NCBI RefSeq assembly: GCF_019175385.1
Contig: NC_083341.1
Location: forward strand, 15,763,203 to 15,827,202
Reading direction: 5' to 3'
From: Lycium barbarum
Lineage: Eukaryota; Streptophyta; Magnoliopsida; Solanales; Solanaceae
Length of the DNA: 64,000 nucleotides
Made by a program: the position numbers and the translations under genes. Shown here piece after piece: positions 45,252-58,559 of this stretch (position 1 is the first letter of the stretch; the number at the start of each line of letters is the position of its first letter). A model generated the notes under the pieces. The model was not told the DNA's origin. It saw only the letters and a list, made by a program, of their open reading frames with translations, and did no database searches.

Positions 45252-45959
45252 GCTTCAATTAATCACTTTGTCGCAGCAAATTATATTATGTATATAGGTA
45301 AGAAAAATATTTTTATTATATATATAATATGTCGAATCTCCTTTATAGAATGAAAACTTTTTGTATAGTATTTCGTTAATCTCTTTATTAAATTTTTTGG
45401 CTTTGCTACCGGGGTCAACAAGGAAGAGAAGTGGTAGATAAATATAAAACAGATTAAATTATAGTTATTCTTAAAAATCCATTCTTACATTGCAAGATTA
45501 CAAGGGGATGTTTATAGGTGTAACGAGTGACTTACACTTCTGGTTACATAACCTCATAATTAATTAACCATTTAGAATAATCAAAGGACACCATAAACAC
45601 ATACTTATAACCAAGATTATAACATTACCAAGTGTACCTTGTATTTTTCTAGAATATTCAAAATTACTTTCCTACCGTAAGGAAAAAAGAAATCACTTAT
45701 AAGGTTAGACTTGGTCATGGTACATAAGTTGTAGGAAAACTCCATATCAGTTGAGACAATGACAAAATTTTGGTGCTATTACAAAATTAAAATTCATTGA
45801 TTCTTCACTATTTTTATTTGTTGACTTTTCGTTTGAAAAAAAGAAGTCTTTAGGATCAAACTGGAATAAATACTGATTACGATGCGTCTTCCGTATTGAT
45901 GACTTGCCAGTTTGATTACAGATCAGTCAAGTTGGTAGCGTGAAATATAAATTTAAAAT
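45252..45959. other. RLP 5'-flank-like DNA without an RLP gene
   Basis: 45700-45955 resembles the region 30525-30790 upstream of the intact RLP, and its last 55 bp resemble 24731-24785. No RLP coding sequence follows; a Mutator-like element is inserted at 45960. Likely a remnant of a duplicated RLP unit. Confidence 0.6.
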
Positions 45960-47691
45960 GCGAAAAAGGTTAAATATATCCTTAAACTTTGCGAAAATAT
46001 CTAGATATATCCCTCATTTAAAGTTTGGCTCACCTATACCTCTACCGTCCAACTTTTGGCACAAATATACCCTCATGGAGGTTAAATGCCCTGCTGGCCT
46101 GTCAAAATCATTTTCTTTTTTTTTAATTGCCACATGGCAATTATTTTATATCAACTGGTCTTTTAACCCCACACCTCCCATACCCGACCCATCTGCTAAA
46201 CCCATTTAACCCAGACACCTAAGCCTAGAGGTGTCAAATATGGCCCAAAATATGATGACCCGCCCAACCAGCCCAAAATTTTATCAGTTGGGCTCAAGAT
46301 AATTTCATATTGAACTGATTTTAGCTCAATCCAACATAGTCCATTTTAAATTGATCTCCAACTTAGCCCAATTTTAAGATTTACTTAGATTTAGTTTTAT
46401 TGCTTGAGATTTACTTTTTTTATTTTTTATTTTTTATTTATACGCATTTCTTATATCATGTATCTTATAAATTTGTGGTGTATTTGATATGAAGGAAAAT
46501 ATTTTTTGCCTCAAAAATATTTTTCGCCTCAAAAATCCGCGAAAATATTTCCAGGAAAAATATTTTTCGCAAAAAATGTATTTCTAGAAAATATTTTCCA
46601 TGAAATTTTTTATTACTAGAAAATAGACCCTTCAAAAATATTAGTTTAAGTTGGGCGAGTCATGACTCAACCCATTTTTAGCTCATTTCAGCTCAATCCA
46701 TTTCAACCCAAATAACTTATAGGCCAATATTAACCCAACCCATTTATTATCTCAGCCCATTTTAATTGGATCAATTTCAGCCCAACCCGTCCATTTAACC
46801 CCTACCAAAGCCCTATCCACCCTTGCTAAACCTCCTCTATCCACCATAGGTAAAGCTTCTCTCCACCATAAAATTCTTCGTACAGCTTCATTAGTGTCAG
46901 CATCAAATATCGGTCATTCAGTGAGCTACTTTAAAAATTGATCCAAACATTTTGTTTAACGATGCAAACACATTGAGATCTGTGCTAAATTGGAACGACA
47001 CTAGTTGCAGAGTTGCAGGTGGTCAAGAAATTGCATATAGGTTATAAATTAAAGTACCTCTACTACAAACTCTCAAAGAAGAATCAAATTAAACCTACTA
47101 TAGCTAGCAGTACTACCCAACCATTTTGTTAGAGATACACTTAAGGCTATTTGATTAGCGTTTTGATCAGCCATGGCGGCAATATTGAAGAAACAAACAA
47201 CAATACCACCCCATGTGGTGTTCTGTCCTTGCGCCATGACGAGTCATATAATTCCATTGGTACATATTGCTTGACTTTTCGCTGCCCACGGCGGCCTCAG
47301 GATCACCATCATAACCACTCCCCATAATGCCCTCATTTTTCAATCCTCAGTCAAAAATGACAGTAACATCTCCGTCGTGAAGCTTTACCTATGGTGGATA
47401 GAGAAGGTTTAGCAATGGTGGATAGGGCTTAATTAGGTGTCTGGGTTAAATGGGTTTAGCAGATGGGTCGGGTATGGGAGGGGTGGGGTTAAAAGACCAG
47501 CTGGTATAAAATAATTGCCATGTGGCAATTAAAAAAAAAATGATTTTTGAAAAGCCAGCAGGGCATTTATCGTCCATGAGGGTATATTTGTGCTAAAAGT
47601 TGGGCGGTAGGAGTATAGGTGAGCCAAACTTTAAACGAGGGTTATATCTAGACATTTTCGCAAAGTTCAGGGGTATATTTGACCCTTTTCC
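45960..47691. mobile_element. Mutator-like foldback element containing a nested hAT MITE
   Basis: Flanked by the 9-bp direct repeat ATTTAAAAT (45951-45959 and 47692-47700). Inverted arms of about 250 bp share CTTTGCGAAAATRTCTAGAT, AAAGTTTGGCTCACCTATA and TTGCCACATGGCAATTATTT. A second inverted pair (CTATCCACCATAGGTAAAGC) lies further in. The left arm is split by the hAT MITE at 46226-46804. No transposase. Confidence 0.88.
46226..46804. mobile_element. hAT-type MITE nested in the foldback element
   Basis: 579 bp beginning TAGAGGTGTCAAATATGG and, inverted, TAGGGGTTAAATGGACGGG. Flanks CCTAAGCC (46218-46225) and CCAAAGCC (46805-46812) are an 8-bp duplication with one mismatch. Its removal makes the host arm match its inverted partner. 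Confidence 0.85.
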
Positions 47692-47775
47692 ATTTAAAAT
47701 TTAAATCAAAGAATCTATATATCTATATATATATATAAAATAGGAGAGGTACAAGCAATATGATTAAGCTAAGTG

Positions 47776-48487
47776 ACAAGTTAATAACAAGCCACTTGGC
47801 AATTTTAAGACAAAGTTAATGAAAATGAATTTTGAGTTAGAAAAAAGTTTTTTAAATTTATAGATAAGATTTTGATTTTGAATTGAATATCCAAAAAATA
47901 AAATTTGAATTGAAAACTATTTAAAAACAGATATCATCAATATTTATAGGGCTCTATCTATTATGACTTTGAACTGAAGTATTGTTTTTAACATAAAGAT
48001 AAAGTTTTTGAATTGAAAAATAATGTATTTAAGTTTAAATTGAATTGTGATAATATTTTTTTGAATTTGAAGTTGATAAAGGTAACAATCACCTAACCTA
48101 TCATCACGTTGCAGGAATTTTAACGGTATATTATAATTTTAACATATATGAGGAAAAATATGAACTTGCATGCCTAATATTTACTTACAGTAAAAGCACA
48201 AATTAATACTACTTTTAGGATACTACAACAATAATCAATATGTGAAAAGACAAAAAATAAAATAGAAATACAAAGCATAACAACAAACATACAAAATTTC
48301 TATTTTACAATCAATACAGACTTTATTTTAAAAATAATAAGTAAATAATCTAAATATAACACACATAATGAAGTATAATGATAATTTTTTTGAATTGAAA
48401 GATGAAGTTATTTTGAATTTGAATTAAAATATTAAGATAAATCCTTATATCTGTATTTGAATTGAAAGATAATGTTTTCAAACTTAG

Positions 48488-48530
<43 letters not shown>

Positions 48531-49445
48531 ACTAGAATCAATTATAAACTATGCTAATCATGTAAAAATTCTCAATGTAGCTAGCTAGTGTACATACGTT
48601 TTAGTAGAAGGAAAACTTGGAAAGTCTTTGGACTGATTAGAGGAATAACTTTACCACCACATTTACGGCTGAAGGACTTGGTGTATTTTTGGTCTTCTCA
48701 AATTTTGTCAAGTCTTTGGGGCTAAGAAAAGTCAAGGTTCCACTTCTTTCGTGTTGAGAAAATATGCTAATCACGTAAAAATTCTTAATGTAACTGTCTA
48801 GTGTACATACGTTTAGTAGAAGGAAAACTTGGAAAGTCTTTGGACTGATTAGAGGAATAATTTTGCCCTCACATTTACGGTTGCGGGACTTGGTGTATTT
48901 CTGGTCTTCTCAAATTTTGTCAAGTCTTTGGGGCTAAGAAAAATCAAGGTTCCACTTCTTTCATGTTGAGAAAATTCTTAAAAACTCTTCTAAGAATTAT
49001 TGTCCGAATATCACATTTACTTTAGTGATTTTATCTTGAGTCTGTGTAGTCACATCCTAATTGTACATTTTAGCACGAACCCTATGCACAATTCAAGAGT
49101 TTTTTATATAGTTCAATTTTCTTTATATATTTCTAATAAATCAAGCTTTGTGAAAACAATAGGCAGCCAATGTCACTTCAGTGCTTGCAATTAAACTATT
49201 AGGAACAATCTTTTACGCAAGAAAAGCTATCAGGAATAATCTTTTAATTCTAACGGTATATATTTAGTTGCTAGCTATTTAAAATTATCTATCATAACAA
49301 GAGACATTAAAAATACACATTAAGAAGAAATTATTCGAACTATGCACATTTAAAAACTCATTCGGTTAATGATATTGAATATTAAGTTGTTAACCAATGG
49401 AATTGCAAGCTAACAAATAATTTAGTACTCATATCAATTTCTTTC

Positions 49446-49501
<56 letters not shown>

Positions 49502-49776
49502 TTCTGTATTTTGTATGTTTTAAAAGAATGTTTATCTATAAAATATATTCAAATTTAATAGATTTGATTTTCTGAACTAACTAAAAATTCAATCAATTAG
49601 GAAAAAAAATTAAGATTCAAAGTGTAACAAAATACACGCAATATGAGATTTAGTGTCTTAAAAATGTTTAATGCCAGAATAAAATTATTCATAAGTTCAA
49701 GTCCGTCTAAATTGCTAACAAACCTGATAGTTGATAGTGACTACAATTCCATCACTTATGAAGTACTTATCCCATT

Positions 49777-49824
<48 letters not shown>

Positions 49825-50332
49825 TACTTATCCTATCTCTAATTCGAAAAAGAAGTTATCATACTATGTAATTATAAGATAAAGATAACCAATTTAAATA
49901 TCATTTTCAAACTCAAATATATAATTATATGATAACAATATTTAGAACCCTAACTTATCAAATAGATATTGTTTAACTAACTGATAAGTATTCAAATTTG
50001 AATTTAAATTCAATTAAGTTGGCATGAAGTTTCAACTCTTAACCTCTTACTATAAATACCCCTTTAATGACACATAAATCTATGTAATCTTTCTTATTCT
50101 CTTCTATTGCTAAATTATTTTTAAATTTAACTTTTGTTTATCTCAAGAGAATTTTCTGTGAACATTTCATTCACAAGGGTATAGATTATTTCTTTCCCTA
50201 CACGTCATAATATTATTCTATTCATATATACTATGTAGGATAGCGGAAAGATGTTTTAATTCCCATTGTTTAGTACTAATAAGATCATATTTATGCCTCT
50301 TATATTCTTTTTATTCAAACTACTATGCTCGC
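47776..50332. other. AT-rich gene-free DNA with microsatellites
   Basis: No gene. Holds (AT)n runs at 48488-48528 and 49448-49497, a poly(A) run of about 40 at 49781-49820, and the 213-bp duplication listed separately. Short frames such as 49000-49194 have no recognisable domain. Confidence 0.55.
48551..48975. repeat. 213-bp tandem duplication
   Basis: Unit 48551-48763 (ATGCTAATCATGTAAAAATT...) is repeated at 48764-48975 with scattered changes. Both carry TTTGGACTGATTAGAGGAAT and GTCAAGTCTTTGGGGCTAAG. No coding sequence. Confidence 0.9.
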
Positions 50333-53300
50333 TGTTATACCCCATTTTAGCCGGGGTTAAATTAGGGTACAACATATTGGAGATTCCTATTTTGCTTTGT
50401 TTTTAAGGAGTCGCCCCCTAATTGATTTTAAGGTGAATTAGAGCACCTAATTATTAACTAAGGTAAAGCTAACTAAACCCCGTTAATGGTCTGCTTAAGT
50501 TTCAATTCTAGGTAAGGGTTCTAATTATCCTAAAGGGAAGGGGTTAGGCATCCTCTAAGATCTGTAACAACGGTTATCCGGCCAAACTTAGGTTAATTAA
50601 TTAAGGTTAAATAAGGTGCTTAAATTTTAAGAAAATAGCTTGTAAATATTATTGAGGTTTTAAAGGAAATAGAATAACGCCATTTAAACTAACTTATAGA
50701 AACACATTAGTAATTTGCATGAAGGGAATGCTTTTAAAATGAGACTTATAAATGCGGTTAAAACTTTGAGTGAAAAAATAGTAACGCTTTTTTTTAGAAT
50801 AAGACTTGTAGAAAAACATAATAATTTGCATAAAAAGAGACTTTAATTACTATTTAGAATAAACTTATAAATATTGCTAAGGTTTTAAATAATAATATTA
50901 TTTAAAAAATAAGATTTGCAAAATATGATGATTTGCATATAGGCAAAAACTTTTAAGAGAATACCTAGCCATTTTAATCTTGGGGCAAACTTATATTATA
51001 CGAATATAGTGACGTTTTAATTCTTAAGATAGTAAAATAAGACATGCTTCCCTTAACTCAAAGTATATAGCCACGTTAAAAATCAATTATTCTAATGAGG
51101 ACAAATACTATAAGTAAAATAAAGAGGATGAAACTTATAGAATTAACCGTTAAATTTTCCTTAAGTTAACTATCCGTTACTAAAACTAAACCCCACTAAG
51201 TTCTCCTATAAGTCATCTAAGCTAAGAGACAAAATAAAATAAAGTGTTAGTCAAAACAATACAAGTTAAATGAAATAAAATAAAATAGAGGCACAAGAAA
51301 TGTAAACAAATGGGCTCAGCCCATTTTGGGCTGCTGTGATCGTGCATGCTGTTGGAATGGGCTCAGCCCATTTTTTAAAAGACTGTTGCGGATCTGTTTT
51401 GTTGTTGTTGGGCCTCGGCCCAGCAGAGATTTTATGCATTGCTGCGGATGGGCTGGACACGGAGAAGATTTCGTTGGGCTTTTAGCCCAACACCGAATAT
51501 GGAAGAAGAACGAGTCCCTCGGACTCGTATGCGGTGGTCATGCAAAAATGAAAGGAAAAGGATTAGAATATAATCAAAAGAATAAGGTCGAACATGTAAA
51601 GATACAATTTCAAACAGATCAAAGATTATGTATATGCTGCGTATATTTAGGTATATCTCATGTATACACATTCATAAGGATGTATAGAAGGTCAATATCG
51701 GAAAGCTTTCGCCCCCGCCTTTCCGATGTTGCCCAAGTTCCAAGGGATTTCATGAATCCCAGGCATGGCTAACACCGGGGAGAGTTCAAGCTTGATCCAC
51801 AATGACCAATCTAACCTCCCCATTAACGTGCTTTAATAAAAGGATATTAGTAATATACTTAAATATACACGAAATCCAGCATGGTACATTTAATATAAGA
51901 GCACATGAAATTCGAATAAGTGCAGAAACGCAGCATGCTTTAGACTTAAAACAAGTTTAATCAAACTTCGGCAATTCATCAAATAAACAGAAAGCATGAA
52001 TGTGAATAAAAGAAAATGACTCCTTCGGTCCTCCTAAAGGACAGTGATCCAAACATGGAAGAATTCAATTATTTCAGGCAGAAACTGAGCTTAAACCCAC
52101 TATTAACATAAAACCACAAGCAGCAACCTTCTTTAGGAATTTACGTAATTAGCTGACACATGTGGGTTCAAATAATGCCATGGTACGACAACCATTTAAT
52201 TAGGGATATTGGTATGTCCAAATTGAGGCAGTAAAATAGTTTAAAGACTCCAACGAAACAAAGTTGAATCTCGAGGACATTACCCGCACAAGAAAGAAAC
52301 ATTGTGATTAACTTAAAGAAGGGAAGGAAACAAATATACACACCTGGTCAGGTTATCTTAAGAATAAATATCAACTATTCCCGAACTCAAATTTCAATTA
52401 GAAAAGTCTTAAGAGAATAAAAGAAAACCAACTTATCCAAATTCGATCTTAGAAAGAAGACTGAATTGTTTCATGTTTGAGGAAAGACTTATATTTGGGG
52501 AATAAAACAATGAAGGAACTAACTTGGACAAACATCTAGCATGCGATCTTATTTTAACAAATCTAGGAACTTATGCAAGCAGGAACAGATGCCATATTGG
52601 GTAGACTTTAAACAACTTTTAGAAAAGATGCTAGACTTTAGTAATTTCATGCAAGGTATTTGAGACAACCAGGCAAGTAATCATGCTCAATTTAGAGATA
52701 CGGGTTGCTTTGACGAAGCTAAACATGATTCAGAATAGGCAACATAGGAAAATATGGTATTCGGTTTCATATGTTCGACAGAGTATAGATTATTACAAGC
52801 TAATTTGGGCTAGTTAAAATAAAAAAGATAAGATATGATTAACTAACTAAAATAACCCAAGGCAGTATATGGAAACTGATAAATCTAACGCAACTTAACA
52901 CATTGTACAAGATGATCTATTTTTTTTTTTTTAAAGGAGCATTACTCCATCTGTTAATCATGCTTAACAACCAACCAAACTAGCATACGCGAATCTATTT
53001 TGGGATAAAACTGAACTGAGCCAAATATAGCTAACATACCTAAGCGACTGAACTAATGCAACACACATAGACACGCTAATCTACTTAAATTAAACAACAA
53101 CATACCAAAGAAGTCAGCTGAACTACACAGAACATGGCTTAAACTGTATAAAATGAATCAACATAACGCAGAAGCATAGCTAACTAAACATGAATCGAAC
53201 TTAGCCTATAAACACACGACCACGCATTAAACTGCTAAAACTGAAATCAACTAAAGGAAGAGTAGCTCACATACCTAAACAAACCAACTACATTATCATA

Positions 53301-54708
53301 CTTAAACACGCTTAATCGCACAAACAGACCAGTCCAGACATATCTATCAAACTAAAATAATTTATCTAACATGCTTGAATCACGGAACAATAAACTAAAC
53401 TAACACAGAGCAATAGAAAAATGCAGCGGAAATAAAAGAGGGAATGGAGAATTACCTTCTTCGGGTGCAGCGAAGTGAGGCGAAGATCTCGATATCCACT
53501 CGAACACTACAACCCCCGAGTTTGCGAACACCGGATTCGATGCAGTAACATGGCAAGATAAAAATGAAGCAGTGCTTTGAATATATAAAAAAATAAGTAG
53601 GCTAAAACTTTTAAGGGAAAATGGAGGCGGCGAAAAGAACCCTTTTTCAGGGGGAATTCGAGGAGGCTAAAAAGAACTATTTTTCCGCAGGTGGGGAGGG
53701 GGGGGGGGGGTCTAGCTGTTCGAAAACTCTATTTTTAGGGGAATTTCCGTGACTAAAAGAACTCTTTTTTTTTTTGTTTTTTTTTGGAATCTCGGCCGCT
53801 AAAAAACCCACCCATTGTAAACATATGAAAACGATTATTTATAGGCCAAAGACTAGGGTTTGGGCTGGGGTTTGAAAAATTGAAAATTAGGCGGGATTTT
53901 TTTAGGCTCAACGTTCAGATTTCAGACCTTGAAAAATCAAGAAGTAGACAACAACTATTCAAACTTTTGTACCCGAAAAATCAAAAGAGACTGATAAGAA
54001 AACGATTTCAGCTCATAAACGGACAAAAGCTCATTAAAGATTTTCAGATCAAACAGAAAAGAAAGAAGAAAACAAAAATCAAAACTCTTTCTATGGTTAA
54101 ATCCGGATAGGGGGAAGTACCGAGGCATTAATTCATTCCCGAATTTGGCCATGCATGGCCTGGGGGAGACGAAATGTGACTGTGATGTTGCTGTTTTCAT
54201 CGACGAAGAGAGAAGGAGTGAGGAGAGAGAGAAGCGGGAAGAGAGAGAAAGAGGGGGGGGGGGGGGGGGGGGGGGGCGGATCTGAAGGATAAGAACCCTA
54301 AGGGTTTCATTTTTGTTGAAAGGTAATCGGGTCGGGTCGGGTCGGATGACGGGTATTGGGCTGGTGGCTTGTGGGCTGGTTGTTTTTAAAATAAGTAGTG
54401 GGCTGGCGAGTTAGGCTGGTGAATAAAACAAATTGGCTTTTAGCCCAAATGGTTTTAGGACTTAAATATGGACTGCATTAATATAAAGTATGTAATTATT
54501 AGTGCTCAGATAAGAAATAGAAATTACATTACGTCGCAATAGCCGTGCAATAATATTTTGCAAGTCAACCGTAAATAAACGCTAGTATTTCACTGTGCGA
54601 AAATAAATGTGATGCACGTGCGTAGGACGGTAAATATGCTGAAATGCTATAATGCGAATTGTAATAATACTGGTAACAGTGATAACAACAAAAAATAATA
54701 ATAATAAC

Positions 54709-54770
<62 letters not shown>

Positions 54771-54951
54771 GGATAAGTGACAAAATAATAACAACCGGTG
54801 ACTGCCATGGAATAATGAAATGCCAGTATTAATAAAAGCTAGTAATTGTAGTAAGATATAAATAATTATTTTTTAAAAGTTAGTAAAAAAAAATATTAGA
54901 AGCGTAAATAGATATTTCAGAGGAAAGGTGGGACAAAATTGGGTGTCAACA
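50333..54951 (-). mobile_element. Solo LTR (4619 bp), same family as 37389-42376
   Basis: Ends TGTTATACCCC and GTGTCAACA with a perfect CTCGC duplication (50328-50332 and 54952-54956). Shared landmarks with the other copy include GGGAAGGGGTTAGGCATCCT, GTTGGGCCTCGGCCCAGCAG, TTACCTTCTTCGGGTGCAGC and the AAT tract near the right end. A minus-strand TATA (CCTATAAATAA, about 53835-53845) supports minus orientation. G runs occur at 53699-53711 and 54253-54276. No internal retroelement genes. Confidence 0.92.
54693..54769. repeat. (AAT)n microsatellite in the second solo LTR
   Basis: Trinucleotide run at the position equivalent to 41938-42178 of the sister LTR, but shorter and with few AAC units. 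Confidence 0.92.
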
Positions 54952-54956
54952 CTCGC

Positions 54957-56232
54957 AGTAAATTAAACAGTAAGAATACTTCCAGTTATGATTTTTTTTT
55001 TGTCGTACAGGATTTCTATAATGGGCAAAAGGATTATAGGTTATGCACATCAAATTTCTCTGTTTAATATTCAAGGTATATTTTCATGCTTAATTTAATC
55101 GTATTTGTTTACAATTAACATTACATTCATCTTTATTGATAGGTGTAACTAAGGAATTTGAAGTTCTAATAGATACGATGTATATAAATATCTCACAAAT
55201 TCAAAATGAATATCTGAAAAATGAACAAGTACGATGGAGAACCGAAATATATGGAGGAGTTTTGTCAAATCAATCAAGCAAAGAATGAGTGCGAAAATAT
55301 TATGAATGTACAAGGTCCTTTTTTCACTATATCAATAACGCGTATTTGTATTATGTTCTCCAGTTTGATTTTATTTTATATGACTATTATAATTGCATGT
55401 ATGTCTTTTCCTCTTGTGTGTGTGTGTGTGTATAGAGAGAGAGAGATTACCATTTAAAATATATATATATATATATATTCACTGTATATGTATATGCAGT
55501 CTAATCTAATAAATAAAAAGAAAACAAAGGTAAATTGGATACAATTTAAGCATATGTGTTCTAGAAGGCATATGAGCAAGTATATCGCCAAACGAGCTTT
55601 GCACATATGAATGAAATTTTTTTAGCGGTGGTATTTCCTCTACGAACAATGTATCATACACATATAAAACTTTTTGAGGGTTCAAATTTATTTTCATCTG
55701 CAAGTCATTTTTGTTGCACTATTTTTTATAATATAATAATTTTTAATCTCATAAAGCTCAAGAATCTCAGGTAAATACAATATTTAAGTCACTTCATCAT
55801 TCTCTGTCAAAATTACATTATCGGAAGTAACTTTACTTTTATTCACTTGATAAAAAACTACTATTTTAAAAATACTAGAGGTGTTTCATTACAAGAAAAA
55901 AGTGTTTTTAAGTGCAGTTAAATTAATATATTTTTCTACTATTGGAGAAAAGCGAAAATTTGCAGATTCACCCTACAAACATAAAGTTATTTTATTTGAA
56001 AAAGTACTTTAGAGTTTTTTCATTTTGTATGGTTTTGTTTGTATTAAAAAAAATCATCAAAGGCTTGGCTAAACAAGCCATATATCAATTTGCGAGCTAA
56101 CAAAAAGACATATCGCAGTGTAAAATACTTATAACGCAATAAGGATAACTAAGGAACAAAAGGAGAAAAAGATATCAAATGAGAACACTTATTTGAATTT
56201 ATGATCATAATTTTTAAATTATAATAAGAAAG
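54957..56232. other. AT-rich DNA, no convincing gene
   Basis: 55221-55457 is open with an unrecognised product ending in a hydrophobic stretch. A (TG)n/(AG)n patch at about 55416-55446 and an AT run at 55459-55479 are present. Nothing links it to a family. Confidence 0.45.
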
Positions 56233-56247
56233 AGTTATAATGCAGAG

Positions 56248-56422
56248 AACTCCGCCTGTGTGAGCTCGCTCACATTGCCGGTCCCAAGCCCGGATAAAGG
56301 AGGAGGGTTGCCGAGGGTCAATCGGAAACAGCCTCCCTACCCAGGTAGGGGTAAGGCTGCGTACATCTTACCCTCCCCAGACCCCACTATTGTGGGATTA
56401 CACTGGGTAGTGACCAAGACCA
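56248..56422 (+). mobile_element. SINE with 15-bp target duplication
   Basis: 175 bp flanked by AGTTATAATGCAGAG (56233-56247 and 56423-56437). Contains GGTCCCAAGCCCGGATAAAG and GTAGGGGTAAGGCTGCGTAC, then CCTCCCCAGACCCCAC and GGGATTACACTGGGT, phrases typical of a SINE family common in Solanaceae. Boundaries come from the duplication. Confidence 0.85.
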
Positions 56423-56670
56423 AGTTATAATGCAGAGGATACGACATGACTATTATCTTATAATTAATTGAGTCAAAAAAAAAAACAATGAAATAGTTTC
56501 TAGCAACAGAATAAACTTTTAAAAACATAGTTTTTTTTTCTGTATATGATAGTTTAATAGCATAATTCAGAATGAAATTAAAAGCGACAAAAAACTTAGT
56601 TGTTTATTGCAATATAAAACAAAATAATAATTATAGTTATTGTTAGATTTTAAACAATATAATAAAAGTA

Positions 56671-56972
56671 CTTTTTTTTTTTTGTACTTTATACAAACTC
56701 AAATAAAAAATTTAAATAAGATATTTTTTAGTTTTAGTAACATAATAAGAAGGAAAAACCAATAAAAGTATCATAAAAGAAAATAAAATGTATAAAGAGA
56801 GTGATAGAGATACTTTCAAGATTTTTTTTTTTTTGTACTTTATACGAACTCAAATAAAAAATTTAAATATGATATTTTTTAGTTTATTAACATAATAAGA
56901 AGAAAAAGAAAATTAAAGTATCATAAAATAAAATAAAATGTACAAAGAGGGTGATAGCGATACTTTCAAGAT
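56671..56972. repeat. 151-bp tandem duplication
   Basis: Two units, each beginning with a T run and TTTGTACTTTATAC and ending in GATACTTTCAAGAT, offset by 151 bp (GTAC at 56684 and 56835). Few differences. Confidence 0.88.
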
Positions 56973-57040
56973 ATCTATATGTTGAATTTAGTTCAAAAAT
57001 AAATAAAGTAATTAATACTCAAATATATTATTAATGTCCT

Positions 57041-57114
57041 TTAATTTGATAGGTGGATCACTCCGTAACTCTAAACATTAATTTGATAGGTGGATCACTC
57101 CGTAACTCTAAGCA
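57041..57114. repeat. 37-bp tandem duplication
   Basis: TTAATTTGATAGGTGGATCA starts at 57041 and again at 57078; the copies differ at one or two bases. Confidence 0.9.
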
Positions 57115-58481
57115 TACTGGGAGTAAAGCTCCGAGGAAACTGGTCATATTCTAATGGACTTCGAAATTTAACTTTCGACGAACCTTTGTCGACTTCTTAA
57201 TCACAACCCGCTATGCTTCCAACTTCCAACTTTGATGTATCACTAACATATGACTTAAAACTTTATGACACGGTCTATTTAGCATGATGAGCACTTCTAA
57301 TCTTACTCCGAAAAATGAATGGAGGGAGTAAATGCTTGCCGTTTTGGGCTAGATTATATAGAGATACTTTATGCAATAGTTCAAGCGTCCTAAAGGTCCT
57401 AAGAAAAAGTTCTAATTTTGATTTGAGCATAAGAATGTGTTACGAGGCTAAAATGAGAAATAATATACCAACTATTTTGTAAGATCATGGGCCATCTCAA
57501 GCTTATTGTTGGGAAGTTAGAAGGAGAATTTTATTTCATGTGGTATATGATTTTGACATAGTATTTTAAAATAGCGTTATAATTTATATAATAATAATAA
57601 TAATAATAATAATATATCAAATCTCTGTCTATAAGTTACAAGAAGTTCAAGCAATCAAGTAAAGTCCTGGTAAGAGATTATTAAATTATTACGTTGAGAT
57701 ACCACCAATATTCTTAGGTCTATCGCAAATTTGGATTGATTTAATTATTTGTAGCGGTAAAAATAATATTTCTTTTATAAATTTAAATAGTGAAGCAATT
57801 TTTTAGTCTTTAAAATTAATTTAGATTTAAGGAGTACTAAATATTTATTATATTATATTTAAAAAGGAGTGATAAGTAAAGACATAAGTAGAAAACTAAT
57901 AAACAATCGCTTGATTAAGTACTCACAAATGCTAACACAATAAATATGGAACAAGAAAAAGATAAAGTGTATAAATAAAAAATTATAGCGTATAAATAAA
58001 TATAGAAAGGATAAGGCATGAAAAAACTTGATATGAGAAAGTCTTTGAATTATGATCAGAAAAAACATACTCTTTGGGTAAGGTCATCTAACTAAAATCT
58101 TAATAGATATTGAATAAAAAAAATATAATTTAAATTCTTGTATAGGTAATATCAACAATTCAAAATTAAATATCATATTGAAAACAAAAATATAAATAGT
58201 TCAAAATTATTATTTGGGTTATAGGTAAAACACTAAATAAAAAATTAACTAAGAGTATTATTGTAAACAAATGCCTACAAGAGGATAATAGGGATTTGAC
58301 AGGATATTTATGATTTCGATTAATTTGTAAAATAAAATAAAATTAAAAAAATGCTAAAAGTTATGATTTCAACTTAAGATCATGAACTAAGTTAATATTT
58401 TGGTTTGTTTTTCATTAGTATTCGCTCAAGTAAACTTAATAATATCATTTTACAAGAAGTTGAATCTTGAAATTGTTCAAT

Positions 58482-58482
<1 letters not shown>
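57115..58482. other. AT-rich gene-free DNA
   Basis: No gene or transposon ends recognised; an AAT run occurs at about 57589-57612. Confidence 0.5.

Positions 58483-58483
<1 letters not shown>

Positions 58484-58557
<74 letters not shown>
58484..58557. repeat. (CA)n followed by (AT)n microsatellite
   Basis: About 37 bp of CA then about 36 bp of AT, some 45 bp before the Helitron-type CTAGT end. Confidence 0.93.

Positions 58558-58559
<2 letters not shown>

Noticed and set aside
48488..48528. AT repeats considered as replication origin or matrix-attachment signals
   Set aside because: Simple (AT)n runs are common in plant intergenic DNA, and nothing else supports a function.
54565..54794. Poly-Ile and poly-Leu frames
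   Set aside because: Same cause: an AAT run in the second solo LTR.
56248..56422. GC-richer island considered as an rRNA or organelle fragment
   Set aside because: The 15-bp flanking duplication and the internal phrases fit a SINE; no rRNA motif is present.
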